Origin: Agromyces sp.
GTDB lineage: Bacteria; Actinomycetota; Actinomycetes; Actinomycetales; Microbacteriaceae
Direction: 5' to 3'
Length of the DNA stretch: 5,557 bases
Assembly (NCBI GenBank): GCA_031178025.1
Contig: JAPSJU010000150.1
Span: forward strand, 1-5,557
The translations under genes and the position numbers were made by a program. Below the pieces are notes generated by a model that was not told where the DNA came from, searched no databases, and was given only the letters and a program-made list of their open reading frames with translations. Every line of letters begins with the position of its first letter. The first letter of the stretch is position 1. Positions 1-4,945 of the stretch are shown here, piece after piece.

Positions 1-71
1 GTCGCCGGTACGGTGGCCGGCCGGGACTCACCGGCAGGCGTCGGAGTGCTGCGTGATGCCGTGTCAACCAT
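1..71 (-). CDS. Start of an unidentified protein, cut by the left edge
   Basis: An ATG at 71-69 opens a frame without stops for 23 codons, to the window edge. The visible N-terminus reads MVDTASRSTPTPAGESRP..., a polar Ser/Thr/Pro-rich stretch that looks like a disordered leader. It is not a signal peptide or a membrane segment. A purine-rich AAGGA lies about 12 nt upstream of the ATG, which is a rather long spacing for a ribosome binding site. A TGTC-N-G element with a correctly spaced TACCTT -10 box (111-133) would give a transcript starting near 104 and a leader of about 33 nt. The strand agrees with every other gene here. Third positions are only moderately GC-rich, so coding is plausible but unproven. 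Too little is visible to name a family. Confidence 0.38.
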   Translation of the reverse strand, partial: MVDTASRSTPTPAGESRPATVPA

Positions 72-270
72 CGTCGGTTCTCGTCCTTCGTGTGCGGAGT
101 GGCTCGGTCCAAGGTAGGACCGCCTCCGGACAGCCGGAAACGAGACGTCCGTGCCCTACAAGGCGGACGCGGGGGCCCTCCGGGTCGGCTGTCGGCACTC
201 TACAAACGGCGTCGCGATCCGGGTGGCACGCTCCACAAGGCGACCCGCGGTACCCGGAACCGAACGGGCC
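72..270 (-). other. Intergenic leader region with small hairpins and repeated TTGTRG motifs
   Basis: This is the longest stretch without a gene (199 nt). I see no tRNA, rRNA or recognised riboswitch. On the minus strand there are a 6-bp hairpin with arms CGGTCC/GGACCG (105-110 and 117-122), a 5-bp hairpin TCCGG/CCGGA with a 4-nt loop (125-138), and a longer-range 8-bp pair (129-136 with 186-193). TTGTGG/TTGTAG occurs three times, at 238-233, 205-200 and 161-156. The middle copy contains a TAGAGT (202-197) that could be another -10 box. No strong terminator follows the stop at 271. Confidence 0.4.
111..133 (-). promoter_or_regulatory. Candidate promoter of the left-edge ORF, RecA-NDp-like layout
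   Basis: On the minus strand CTGTCCGGA (133-125) is followed by exactly 8 nt and then TACCTT (116-111), which fits the TANNNT -10 pattern. The known mycobacterial damage-promoter consensus is TTGTCRGTG-N8-TANNNT. The spacing and the TGTC-N-G core agree, but the R position is C and the flanks differ (5 of 9). The -10 box also forms the loop of a 6-bp hairpin (105-122), so the match may be a coincidence. Confidence 0.28.
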
Positions 271-672
271 TCAGCGATGGAAGAACGCACTGGCACGGCG
301 CGTCCAGAGCAAGGCGATCACGATGAGGGCGAGGGCGATGCCGACGTATTCCCCGACCGCGCCCGCCGGGTTCGCGATCGCCAGGAACACCGAGTGCGCG
401 ATCGAGAGCACCTCGACGACGGTGATCACCGTTCGAGCTCCGCTGCTGCCGCGCATCAGCCCGAGGGCCACGACGACGACGACCGCCCCGATGGCGATCG
501 AGACGAGGGCCGCAACGACGAGCTGACCAGCGCCCCCGAACTGCTGGACGACCGAACCGATGTGCGTCTGGAAGAGCAGGAGCGTGCCGCCCAGCACGTC
601 GAGCGCGCCCGAGATCCACGTCAGCACGGCGACGACCGTCACCCCGATCGGCCTCGACGCCGCGTTCGGCAT
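271..672 (-). CDS. Small four-helix integral membrane protein of unknown function
   Basis: The product has 133 residues and is almost entirely hydrophobic. Predicted membrane segments by eye are at about residues 10-34, 50-73, 81-100 and 106-124, with short polar loops and a basic C-terminal end (TRRASAFFHR). The N-terminal RPIGVTVVAVLTWI pattern resembles small uncharacterised actinobacterial membrane proteins. I see no catalytic motif, no Cys and no metal-binding cluster. The start chosen is the ATG at 672-670 because GGGGGAG (684-678) sits 5 nt upstream. An in-frame GTG at 705 would add 11 Gly/Arg-rich residues and has no such site. The gene begins 51 nt after the recQ stop with no hairpin terminator between them, so it may be read from the recQ transcript. 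A TAGCAT at 726-721 overlapping the recQ stop codon could be its own -10. No functional link to recQ is evident. Confidence 0.8.
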   Translation of the reverse strand: MPNAASRPIGVTVVAVLTWISGALDVLGGTLLLFQTHIGSVVQQFGGAGQLVVAALVSIAIGAVVVVVALGLMRGSSGARTVITVVEVLSIAHSVFLAIANPAGAVGEYVGIALALIVIALLWTRRASAFFHR

Positions 673-723
673 GACCGCTCCCCCGCCCCGGGCGCCGCCG
701 GTCACGGCGCGTCAGGTGCGATG

Positions 724-2790
724 CTAGCCCTCCAGCGGCGAGCCCGCGACCACCGCGAGCAGCGCCTCGCCGTACGCCTCGCGCTTCTTCGCGCCGATTC
801 CCGTGATGCCGTCGAGCTCGGCGAGCGAGGCCGGCTGGGCGACGGCGATCGCCCGCAGCGTGCTGTCGCCGAACACGATGTACGCGGGGACGCCCTGCTC
901 GCGCGCCTCCGCGGCCCGCCAGGCGCGCAACGACTCGAAGAGCTCGGCCTGGGCCGGCTCGAGGTCGGCCGCGACGGAGACGGCCTTCGGCCCCCTCGAG
1001 CGCGGCGCCCGCTCGGCCTCGGTGCGGAGCATGACGGTACGCGCGCCCGAGAGCACCTCGGCGGCGGCATCCGTGATCGTGAGCGTGCCGTACTCGCCAC
1101 TGGTCGCGAGGAGGCCCTGGGCGAGCAGTTGCCGCACGACCCCCCGCCACTGCTGCTCGCTGGTGTCGGCGCCGATGCCCCACGTGGCGAGCGCATCATG
1201 GCCGTACTGGCGTACGCGCGGGGTCTGCTTGCCGCGGAGGATGTCGATGAGGTGTCCGGCGCCGAACTTCTGCCGCCGTTCCCGCTGCAGCCGCACGATC
1301 GTCGACATGAGCTTCTGCGCGGCCACGGTGCCGTCCCACGCGGCGGGCGGCTCGAGGCAGGTGTCGCAGTTGCCGCACGGCTCGCTCGACTCGCCGAAGT
1401 AGGCGAGCAGGTTCTGGCGACGGCACTGCACGGTCTCGCAGAGGGCGAGCATCGCATCGAGGTGCTGCGCCAGGCGGCGGCGGTGGGCGAGGTCGCCCGG
1501 GCTCTCGTCGATCATGCGACGCTGCTGCACGACGTCCTGCAGGCCGTAGGCGAGCCACGCCGTCGCCGGTGCCCCGTCGCGACCGGCACGGCCCGTCTCC
1601 TGGTAGTACCCCTCGACCGACTTCGGCAGGTCGACGTGGGCGACGAAGCGCACATCCGGCTTGTCGATGCCCATGCCGAACGCGATGGTCGCGACGACGA
1701 CCACGCCGTCCTCGCGGAGGAACCGCTCCTGCGTTCGGCGGCGGGTCGCCGCGTCGAGGCCCGCGTGATAGGGCAGCGCGTTCACGCCGTTCGCAGCGAG
1801 GAACCCGGCGATCTTCTCGGTGCTCGCCCGGGACAGCGCGTAGACGATGCCGGACACCGGGACGCCCGCAGCGTCGACGCCCTCGCTGCGCACGAAGTCG
1901 AGGAGCTGGGAGCGCACCTCGAGCTTCGGCCCGATGCGGTACTGGATGTTGGGCCGGTCGAAGCTCGACACGAAATGGCGCGCATCGTCGAGCGAGAGCC
2001 GCGAGGTGATCTCGCGATGCGTCGCCTCGGTGGCGGTGGCGGTGAGGGCGATGCGAGGCACGTCGGGCCACCGCTCGGCGAGGTCCGAGAGCGCGAGGTA
2101 GTCGGGGCGGAAGTCGTGACCCCATTGTGCGACGCAGTGCGCCTCGTCGATCGCGAACAGGGCGACCCTGCCGGCCTCGAGGAAGCGCTTGGCCGACTCG
2201 GAGTTCAACCGCTCGGGGGCGATGTAGAGCAGGTCGAGCTCGCCGGCGAGGTAGTCGCGCTCGACCTGCGCCCGCTCGGCCGGCTGCTGGCTCGAGTTGA
2301 GGTAGGCCGCGCGCACCCCGTTGCGCACGAGTGCGTCGACCTGGTCGTGCATGAGCGCGATGAGCGGCGAGACGACCACCCCCGTGCCCTCGCGCAGGAG
2401 CGACGGGATCTGGTAGCAGAGGCTCTTGCCCGCACCGGTCGGCATGAGCACCACGGCGTCGCCGCCGTTCGTCACCTGCTCGATGATCGCCGCCTGCTCG
2501 CCACGGAAGCCGTCGTAGCCGAACACGGTGTGCAGCGCCGCTGCGGCGCTCGGGAAGCGCGGCGCCGCGGCGCGCCCGACGGGGCCCGGTACGGCCGGGC
2601 GCGAGCGCGTGCCCGTCGAGGGCCGGCCCGCCTGCACCGCGACCCCGGCTCTGGTCGGCGGCGCCCAGTCGCGATCGACGGGCGGCGCCCACTCCTCATC
2701 GTCGGGCGGCGCGAGCTGCTCCGGGTCCCACGGCACCTCGTCGGTCCAGGCGGATGACTCCGCGCCACGGCCCTCGCTCTTCCACGTCAC
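724..2790 (-). CDS. recQ: ATP-dependent DNA helicase RecQ
   Basis: This is a 688-residue 3'-5' superfamily 2 DNA helicase that acts in recombination repair and rescue of stalled forks in the cytoplasm. Visible motifs, in order, are motif 0 GFRGEQ (94-99), Walker A MPTGAGKS (116-123), DEAH (215-218) followed by the aromatic-rich loop ending HDFRPDY (225-231), TATA of motif III (250-253), motif V around FGMGIDKPDV (371-380) and motif VI QETGRAGRDG (397-406). Four Cys of the RecQ zinc site are at 456, 472, 475 and 478. An RQC winged-helix region (about 485-590) and a C-terminal HRDC domain (about 610-685) complete the family architecture. The N-terminal 80 residues are an acidic, Pro/Trp-rich addition with LAPP/WAPP repeats. 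The GTG start at 2790 is supported by a TAGGGT box 6 nt upstream, the leaderless arrangement; there is no clear Shine-Dalgarno. Starts further in (for example near residues 50-70) cannot be excluded. No frameshift or missing motif is seen. Confidence 0.97.
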   Translation of the reverse strand: MTWKSEGRGAESSAWTDEVPWDPEQLAPPDDEEWAPPVDRDWAPPTRAGVAVQAGRPSTGTRSRPAVPGPVGRAAAPRFPSAAAALHTVFGYDGFRGEQAAIIEQVTNGGDAVVLMPTGAGKSLCYQIPSLLREGTGVVVSPLIALMHDQVDALVRNGVRAAYLNSSQQPAERAQVERDYLAGELDLLYIAPERLNSESAKRFLEAGRVALFAIDEAHCVAQWGHDFRPDYLALSDLAERWPDVPRIALTATATEATHREITSRLSLDDARHFVSSFDRPNIQYRIGPKLEVRSQLLDFVRSEGVDAAGVPVSGIVYALSRASTEKIAGFLAANGVNALPYHAGLDAATRRRTQERFLREDGVVVVATIAFGMGIDKPDVRFVAHVDLPKSVEGYYQETGRAGRDGAPATAWLAYGLQDVVQQRRMIDESPGDLAHRRRLAQHLDAMLALCETVQCRRQNLLAYFGESSEPCGNCDTCLEPPAAWDGTVAAQKLMSTIVRLQRERRQKFGAGHLIDILRGKQTPRVRQYGHDALATWGIGADTSEQQWRGVVRQLLAQGLLATSGEYGTLTITDAAAEVLSGARTVMLRTEAERAPRSRGPKAVSVAADLEPAQAELFESLRAWRAAEAREQGVPAYIVFGDSTLRAIAVAQPASLAELDGITGIGAKKREAYGEALLAVVAGSPLEG

Positions 2791-2796
2791 CCGACG

Positions 2797-2819
2797 ACCC
2801 TACCCGGCGGGGCCGACAG
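2797..2819 (-). promoter_or_regulatory. recQ promoter, PafBC/RecA-NDp-like, leaderless
   Basis: On the minus strand CTGTCGGCC (2819-2811), 8 nt, then TAGGGT (2802-2797), then 6 nt to the GTG of recQ. The known actinobacterial DNA-damage consensus is TTGTCRGTG-N8-TANNNT. Here the TGTCRG core, the 8-nt spacing and the -10 all agree, while the first T and the final TG differ (6 of 9 in the upstream box). The distance from the -10 to GTG puts the predicted transcript start on the start codon itself. Confidence 0.55.
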
Positions 2820-2832
2820 CGAGCCGCTGTCG
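2814..2832. promoter_or_regulatory. Perfect 8-bp inverted repeat in the recQ promoter (possible operator)
   Basis: CGACAGCG (2814-2821), a 3-nt spacer AGC, then CGCTGTCG (2825-2832) form an exact inverted repeat. It spans about -24 to -42 relative to a start at 2790, where a -35-region activator or repressor would bind, and one arm contains the TGTCG of the damage-type element. It does not match the actinobacterial LexA box (CGAAC-N4-GTTCG). Confidence 0.35.
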
Positions 2833-2850
2833 CAGACAACCGGGTGCGCG

Positions 2851-2897
2851 GGCACCGCGACCCCCGGACCATGGGCGTGGTCGGGGGTCGCGGCGCC
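2851..2897 (-). terminator. Hairpin terminator after copC
   Basis: The arms at 2851-2866 and 2882-2897 pair over 16 positions with a single mismatch (2854/2894), including a 12-bp uninterrupted stem. Inside, ACCA (2868-2871) pairs with TGGT (2878-2881). The hairpin starts 13 nt after the copC stop and lies upstream of the recQ promoter. There is no T-tract, as is common in high-GC actinomycetes. Confidence 0.8.
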
Positions 2898-2910
2898 CTG
2901 CGTGGTGCCG

Positions 2911-3513
2911 TCAGTCGGCCGAGCGACGCCGCACCGCGAGCCAGGTCACGAGCGCCGCCGCGACCAACGCGAGGGCACCACCCCCGATCCACAGCACGTC
3001 GCCGACCGGAACCGTGCCCGGCTGCGACGACTCGCCGGTCGACGGGGCGCCGGACGCGGTGGGCGCGCTGGCGCCGGACCCCGCTCCGCAGGCGGCCGAG
3101 TCCGAGCCGGCGCCCATCGCCTCACCCGCCGAGGGCTGCCAGTCGAACCCGAACTCGCCCGAGATCGGATGCCCGTCGGTCGAGACGACCTGCCAGACCA
3201 CCGTGTACGCGCCCGCGGGACCGAGCTCGGCCGGCACCTCCGCCGTGGCGTCCTCGACGGTCGCGCAGGCCGTCTCGTAGTGCCGGCCATCGGGCCCCAC
3301 CACCTGCAGCACGGTGTTCTCGCCGAAGTCGAGCAGCGCGTCGTTCGTCGTCAACGAGACGATGCCGGGCTGCTCGGTGACCGTCGCACCCTTGGCAGGA
3401 GTCGTGCCCACGACCGTGTTGTGCGCCGACGCCGACATCGCCGGCAGCACGGCGAGCACCGCGGATGCCGCGATGACGAGCACCGCCCGGCCCGCGCTGC
3501 GCGCGTGCATCAC
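2911..3513 (-). CDS. Membrane-anchored CopC-domain copper-binding protein
   Basis: The product is 200 residues long. Residues 1-30 form a signal peptide (hydrophobic core 10-25, cleavage likely after SASA), leaving His31 as the mature N-terminus. The domain at about 31-125 is of the CopC type: HNTVVGTTPAKGATV at its start and STDGHPISGEF at 111-121. In characterised CopC proteins Cu(II) is bound by the N-terminal His and an Asp-x-His pair; here these would be His31, Asp113 and His115. A Ser/Gly/Pro-rich linker (about 130-168) leads to one membrane helix (about 174-194) with a basic RRR stop, placing the domain on the outer face. No CopD-like multi-helix part is fused. Cys83 and Cys142 are the only cysteines. 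Start: GTG at 3513 has GAAGG 7 nt upstream and overlaps the ycnI stop by 4 nt (GTGA); the next codon is ATG (3510), an alternative with 1-nt overlap. Translational coupling with ycnI is likely. Confidence 0.9.
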   Translation of the reverse strand: MMHARSAGRAVLVIAASAVLAVLPAMSASAHNTVVGTTPAKGATVTEQPGIVSLTTNDALLDFGENTVLQVVGPDGRHYETACATVEDATAEVPAELGPAGAYTVVWQVVSTDGHPISGEFGFDWQPSAGEAMGAGSDSAACGAGSGASAPTASGAPSTGESSQPGTVPVGDVLWIGGGALALVAAALVTWLAVRRRSAD

Positions 3514-4187
3514 GCCGACGCCTTCGGGCGCCGTGCCGCCAGGGCGAGCACGACCCCCGCGGCCCCGACCACGAGGCCACCGACCCCGAGGACTCGCGCG
3601 ACGAGGTCGTCCGAGCTCGCCGCCGCGGCATCCGATGCGGTGTCGCCGTGGGCCGCGCCCTGGTCGTTCCCCGCGGCGGTCGTCCCATGTCCGTCGTCGC
3701 TCGCGTCGGTCACGACGACGGTCGGGGCGGGGCTCTCGGGCTCGTCGCCGCCCTCCTCGGCGAGCTCGTTCCAGTCGGTCTCGCCCTCCGCGCAGCTCTG
3801 GAGCACGGGGAAGGCGAGCGTGTCACCGGCGGCGTCCTCGGGGAGGCGCACGGAGAGCTCGATGGTGTCGCGGTAGCCGTCCTCGACGGGCGTGATCGCG
3901 GAGTAGACGACCTGTGCGGTGCGGTCGCCGTCGGCCACCTTCTCGATGGTCCAGTTCGGGTGGAGCGTCGGCGACACGGAGTCGATGGACTCGGGGATGT
4001 CGAAGGTGAGCGCCGTCGTCGGCGAGCCCTCGCAGCCGTGGCTGAACGCGAAGGTCAGCACGGTGTGACTGCCGGCGGCGGTGCCGCTGGGAGTGACGGT
4101 GACATGGGCCTGCGCCGCGAGCGGCGCGGCCAGGACGAGGAGTGCGCCGCCGGCGATGCCGGCGGCGGTGAGCAGTGCGTTGCGCAT
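3510..4187 (-). CDS. YcnI family (DUF1775) secreted copper-binding protein
   Basis: The product has 225 residues. A signal peptide occupies 1-27 (AAQA before His28), so the mature protein begins HVTVTPSG, as in YcnI proteins. Bacillus subtilis YcnI is known to bind Cu(II) through its N-terminal His (a monohistidine brace) with a conserved Trp nearby; Trp139 is the candidate here. The core spans about 28-145 and contains SHGCEGSPTTALTFDIP (49-65) and LQSCAEGETDW (129-139); Cys52 and Cys132 could form a disulfide. An acidic, His-containing linker (about 145-190) precedes a membrane helix (about 196-217) and a basic tail. The ATG at 4187 has only a weak GAAAG upstream. It lies 72 nt after the preceding gene and overlaps copC by 4 nt. 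The family and neighbour together suggest copper acquisition or delivery outside the membrane; direction (uptake or detoxification) cannot be read from the sequence. Confidence 0.92.
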   Translation of the reverse strand: MRNALLTAAGIAGGALLVLAAPLAAQAHVTVTPSGTAAGSHTVLTFAFSHGCEGSPTTALTFDIPESIDSVSPTLHPNWTIEKVADGDRTAQVVYSAITPVEDGYRDTIELSVRLPEDAAGDTLAFPVLQSCAEGETDWNELAEEGGDEPESPAPTVVVTDASDDGHGTTAAGNDQGAAHGDTASDAAAASSDDLVARVLGVGGLVVGAAGVVLALAARRPKASA

Positions 4188-4233
4188 GGTGGAGTGCTTT
4201 CGTGTCGTGTGGGGTTCGGAGACGCCGGAGCGC

Positions 4234-4245
4234 CGACCGCGGTCG
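4234..4245. promoter_or_regulatory. 12-bp perfect palindrome upstream of ycnI
   Basis: CGACCGCGGTCG is fully self-complementary and lies about 47 nt before the ycnI ATG in the 72-nt gap after the His-rich membrane gene. It does not resemble the CsoR (TACCCC...GGGGTA-like) or CopY operators I know. No TANNNT -10 box is visible in this gap. A regulatory role is only a possibility; such palindromes also arise by chance in GC-rich DNA. Confidence 0.2.
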
Positions 4246-4250
4246 ATGAG

Positions 4251-4275
4251 GATCGCCGCCTATCGGGCGGCGGTC
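4251..4275 (-). terminator. Hairpin across the stop codon of the His/Met-rich membrane gene
   Basis: The arms 4251-4260 and 4266-4275 pair over 10 positions with one G-T wobble and a 5-nt loop that contains part of the TAG stop (4262-4260). It may act as a weak or partial terminator, or as an RNA-processing point between the first gene and ycnI. No T-tract follows. Confidence 0.3.
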
Positions 4276-4868
4276 ATCGCCGGCGGGCCACGCGACCATG
4301 CCGCAGTGTGGACGAAGACGGGGATGAGGGAGGCGCTCGCGTCGGCGATGCGCAGGCGGACGGTGATCAGCCGGACCGGCCCCGGGATGGATGTCAGGCG
4401 ACGCACGATGAGGCGCACCGTCCGCCCCGCCGCGTCGACCACCCGGTCGACGAGCGCGAGCGCGGCGACCGTGACGATCGCCGCGATGAGGTGCGTGACG
4501 GGCATCAACGTGTGACCGTGCTCGACGCCGGCGGCACCGGCCATCGCGTCGAGGTGGGCGGATGCACCGTGCCCCGCGTGTCGGCCGCCGTCTGCGGCGG
4601 AACCGGTCGCCACCGGTGCCGCGCCGCCGATGGCGTAGCAGAGGTGGAGCGAGGCCTGGGCGATCACCGCGGCGGCGGTCGTGCGCAGGAGCCGGGCGCC
4701 GGAGCCCGTCACCAGCACCGCGAGCGGCGTCGCGAACCCCACGGCGACCAGCAGGGCGATCGGACCCGGCGCGGCGCCGCCCCCGATGGTATGCGCGAGG
4801 GCCGCGACGAAGGCCGCGAAGGCGGCGATCGCCGCTCCGCGGGACGCGCGCAGGCCCCGTGACGTCAC
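4260..4868 (-). CDS. Four-helix membrane protein with a His/Met-rich loop, probably copper handling
   Basis: I do not recognise a named family. The 202-residue product has hydrophobic segments at about 12-29, 35-54, 60-80 and 122-140. Between the third and fourth lies a loop (about 85-121) rich in potential metal ligands: His97, His100, His105, Met109, His117, His119, Met122 and, at the helix edge, His126; Cys77 and His75 sit at the end of helix 3. After helix 4 there is a basic tail of about 60 residues ending near a SRGPP motif (192-196). It is the first gene of a unit with ycnI and copC, so a copper-related role (binding, sensing or transport partner) is inferred from context and ligand content only. 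The GTG start at 4868 is preceded by TAGGCT at 4880-4875, with 6 nt between, which fits a leaderless transcript. GGGGAG directly abuts the start codon, too close to serve as a normal Shine-Dalgarno for it. Confidence 0.82.
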   Translation of the reverse strand: MTSRGLRASRGAAIAAFAAFVAALAHTIGGGAAPGPIALLVAVGFATPLAVLVTGSGARLLRTTAAAVIAQASLHLCYAIGGAAPVATGSAADGGRHAGHGASAHLDAMAGAAGVEHGHTLMPVTHLIAAIVTVAALALVDRVVDAAGRTVRLIVRRLTSIPGPVRLITVRLRIADASASLIPVFVHTAAWSRGPPAMTAAR

Positions 4869-4874
4869 CTCCCC

Positions 4875-4903
4875 AGCCTAAACGCCGGGCCCGCCGACGC
4901 GAA
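4875..4903 (-). promoter_or_regulatory. Leaderless promoter of the copper gene unit
   Basis: TAGGCT (4880-4875) matches the actinobacterial TANNNT -10 box and ends 6 nt before the GTG start codon, so transcription should begin at the codon itself. A poor -35 (TTCGCG, 4903-4898, 3 of 6) sits at a 17-nt spacing and overlaps an arm of the upstream terminator. No TGTC element is found at the damage-promoter spacing, in contrast with recQ. Confidence 0.5.
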
Positions 4904-4937
4904 CGACCCCGGGCACGAGGGCCCGGGGTCGTTCGTG
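4898..4937 (-). terminator. Strong hairpin terminator of the 5'-nucleotidase gene
   Basis: A perfect 15-bp inverted repeat (4900-4914 with 4921-4935, arm CGAACGACCCCGGGC) has a 6-nt loop; two further pairs (one G-T) extend it to 4898/4937. It begins about 9 nt past the nucleotidase stop at 4946-4948. No T-tract follows. It separates the nucleotidase from the copper unit. Confidence 0.85.
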
Positions 4938-4945
4938 CGACCAGG

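Noticed and set aside
53..526. Plus-strand frames in the first 530 bases
   Set aside because: They run from the gap into the antisense of the four-helix membrane gene; the product is Thr/Arg/Pro-rich without recognisable features.
673..705. Upstream GTG start (705) for the small membrane protein
   Set aside because: It would add a Gly/Arg-rich stretch with no ribosome binding site, whereas the ATG at 672 has GGGGGAG 5 nt upstream.
151..2757. 868-codon open frame on the plus strand opposite recQ
   Set aside because: It lies antisense to a complete recQ and the small membrane gene. Its product is Arg/Asp/Ala/His-rich with no domain. GC-rich third positions of the minus-strand genes remove stops from this frame.
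2814..2832. LexA (SOS) box at the recQ inverted repeat
   Set aside because: The actinobacterial SOS box is CGAAC-N4-GTTCG and the enterobacterial one CTGT-N8-ACAG; the arms here are in the opposite order with a 3-nt spacer.
2902..3876. 324-codon plus-strand open frame opposite copC
   Set aside because: It has the same cause: it is antisense to copC and ycnI, with no plausible domain.
3648..4862. 404-codon plus-strand open frame opposite ycnI and the membrane gene
   Set aside because: The low-complexity Gly/Arg/Asp product is antisense to genes with recognisable families and signal peptides; it is a composition shadow.
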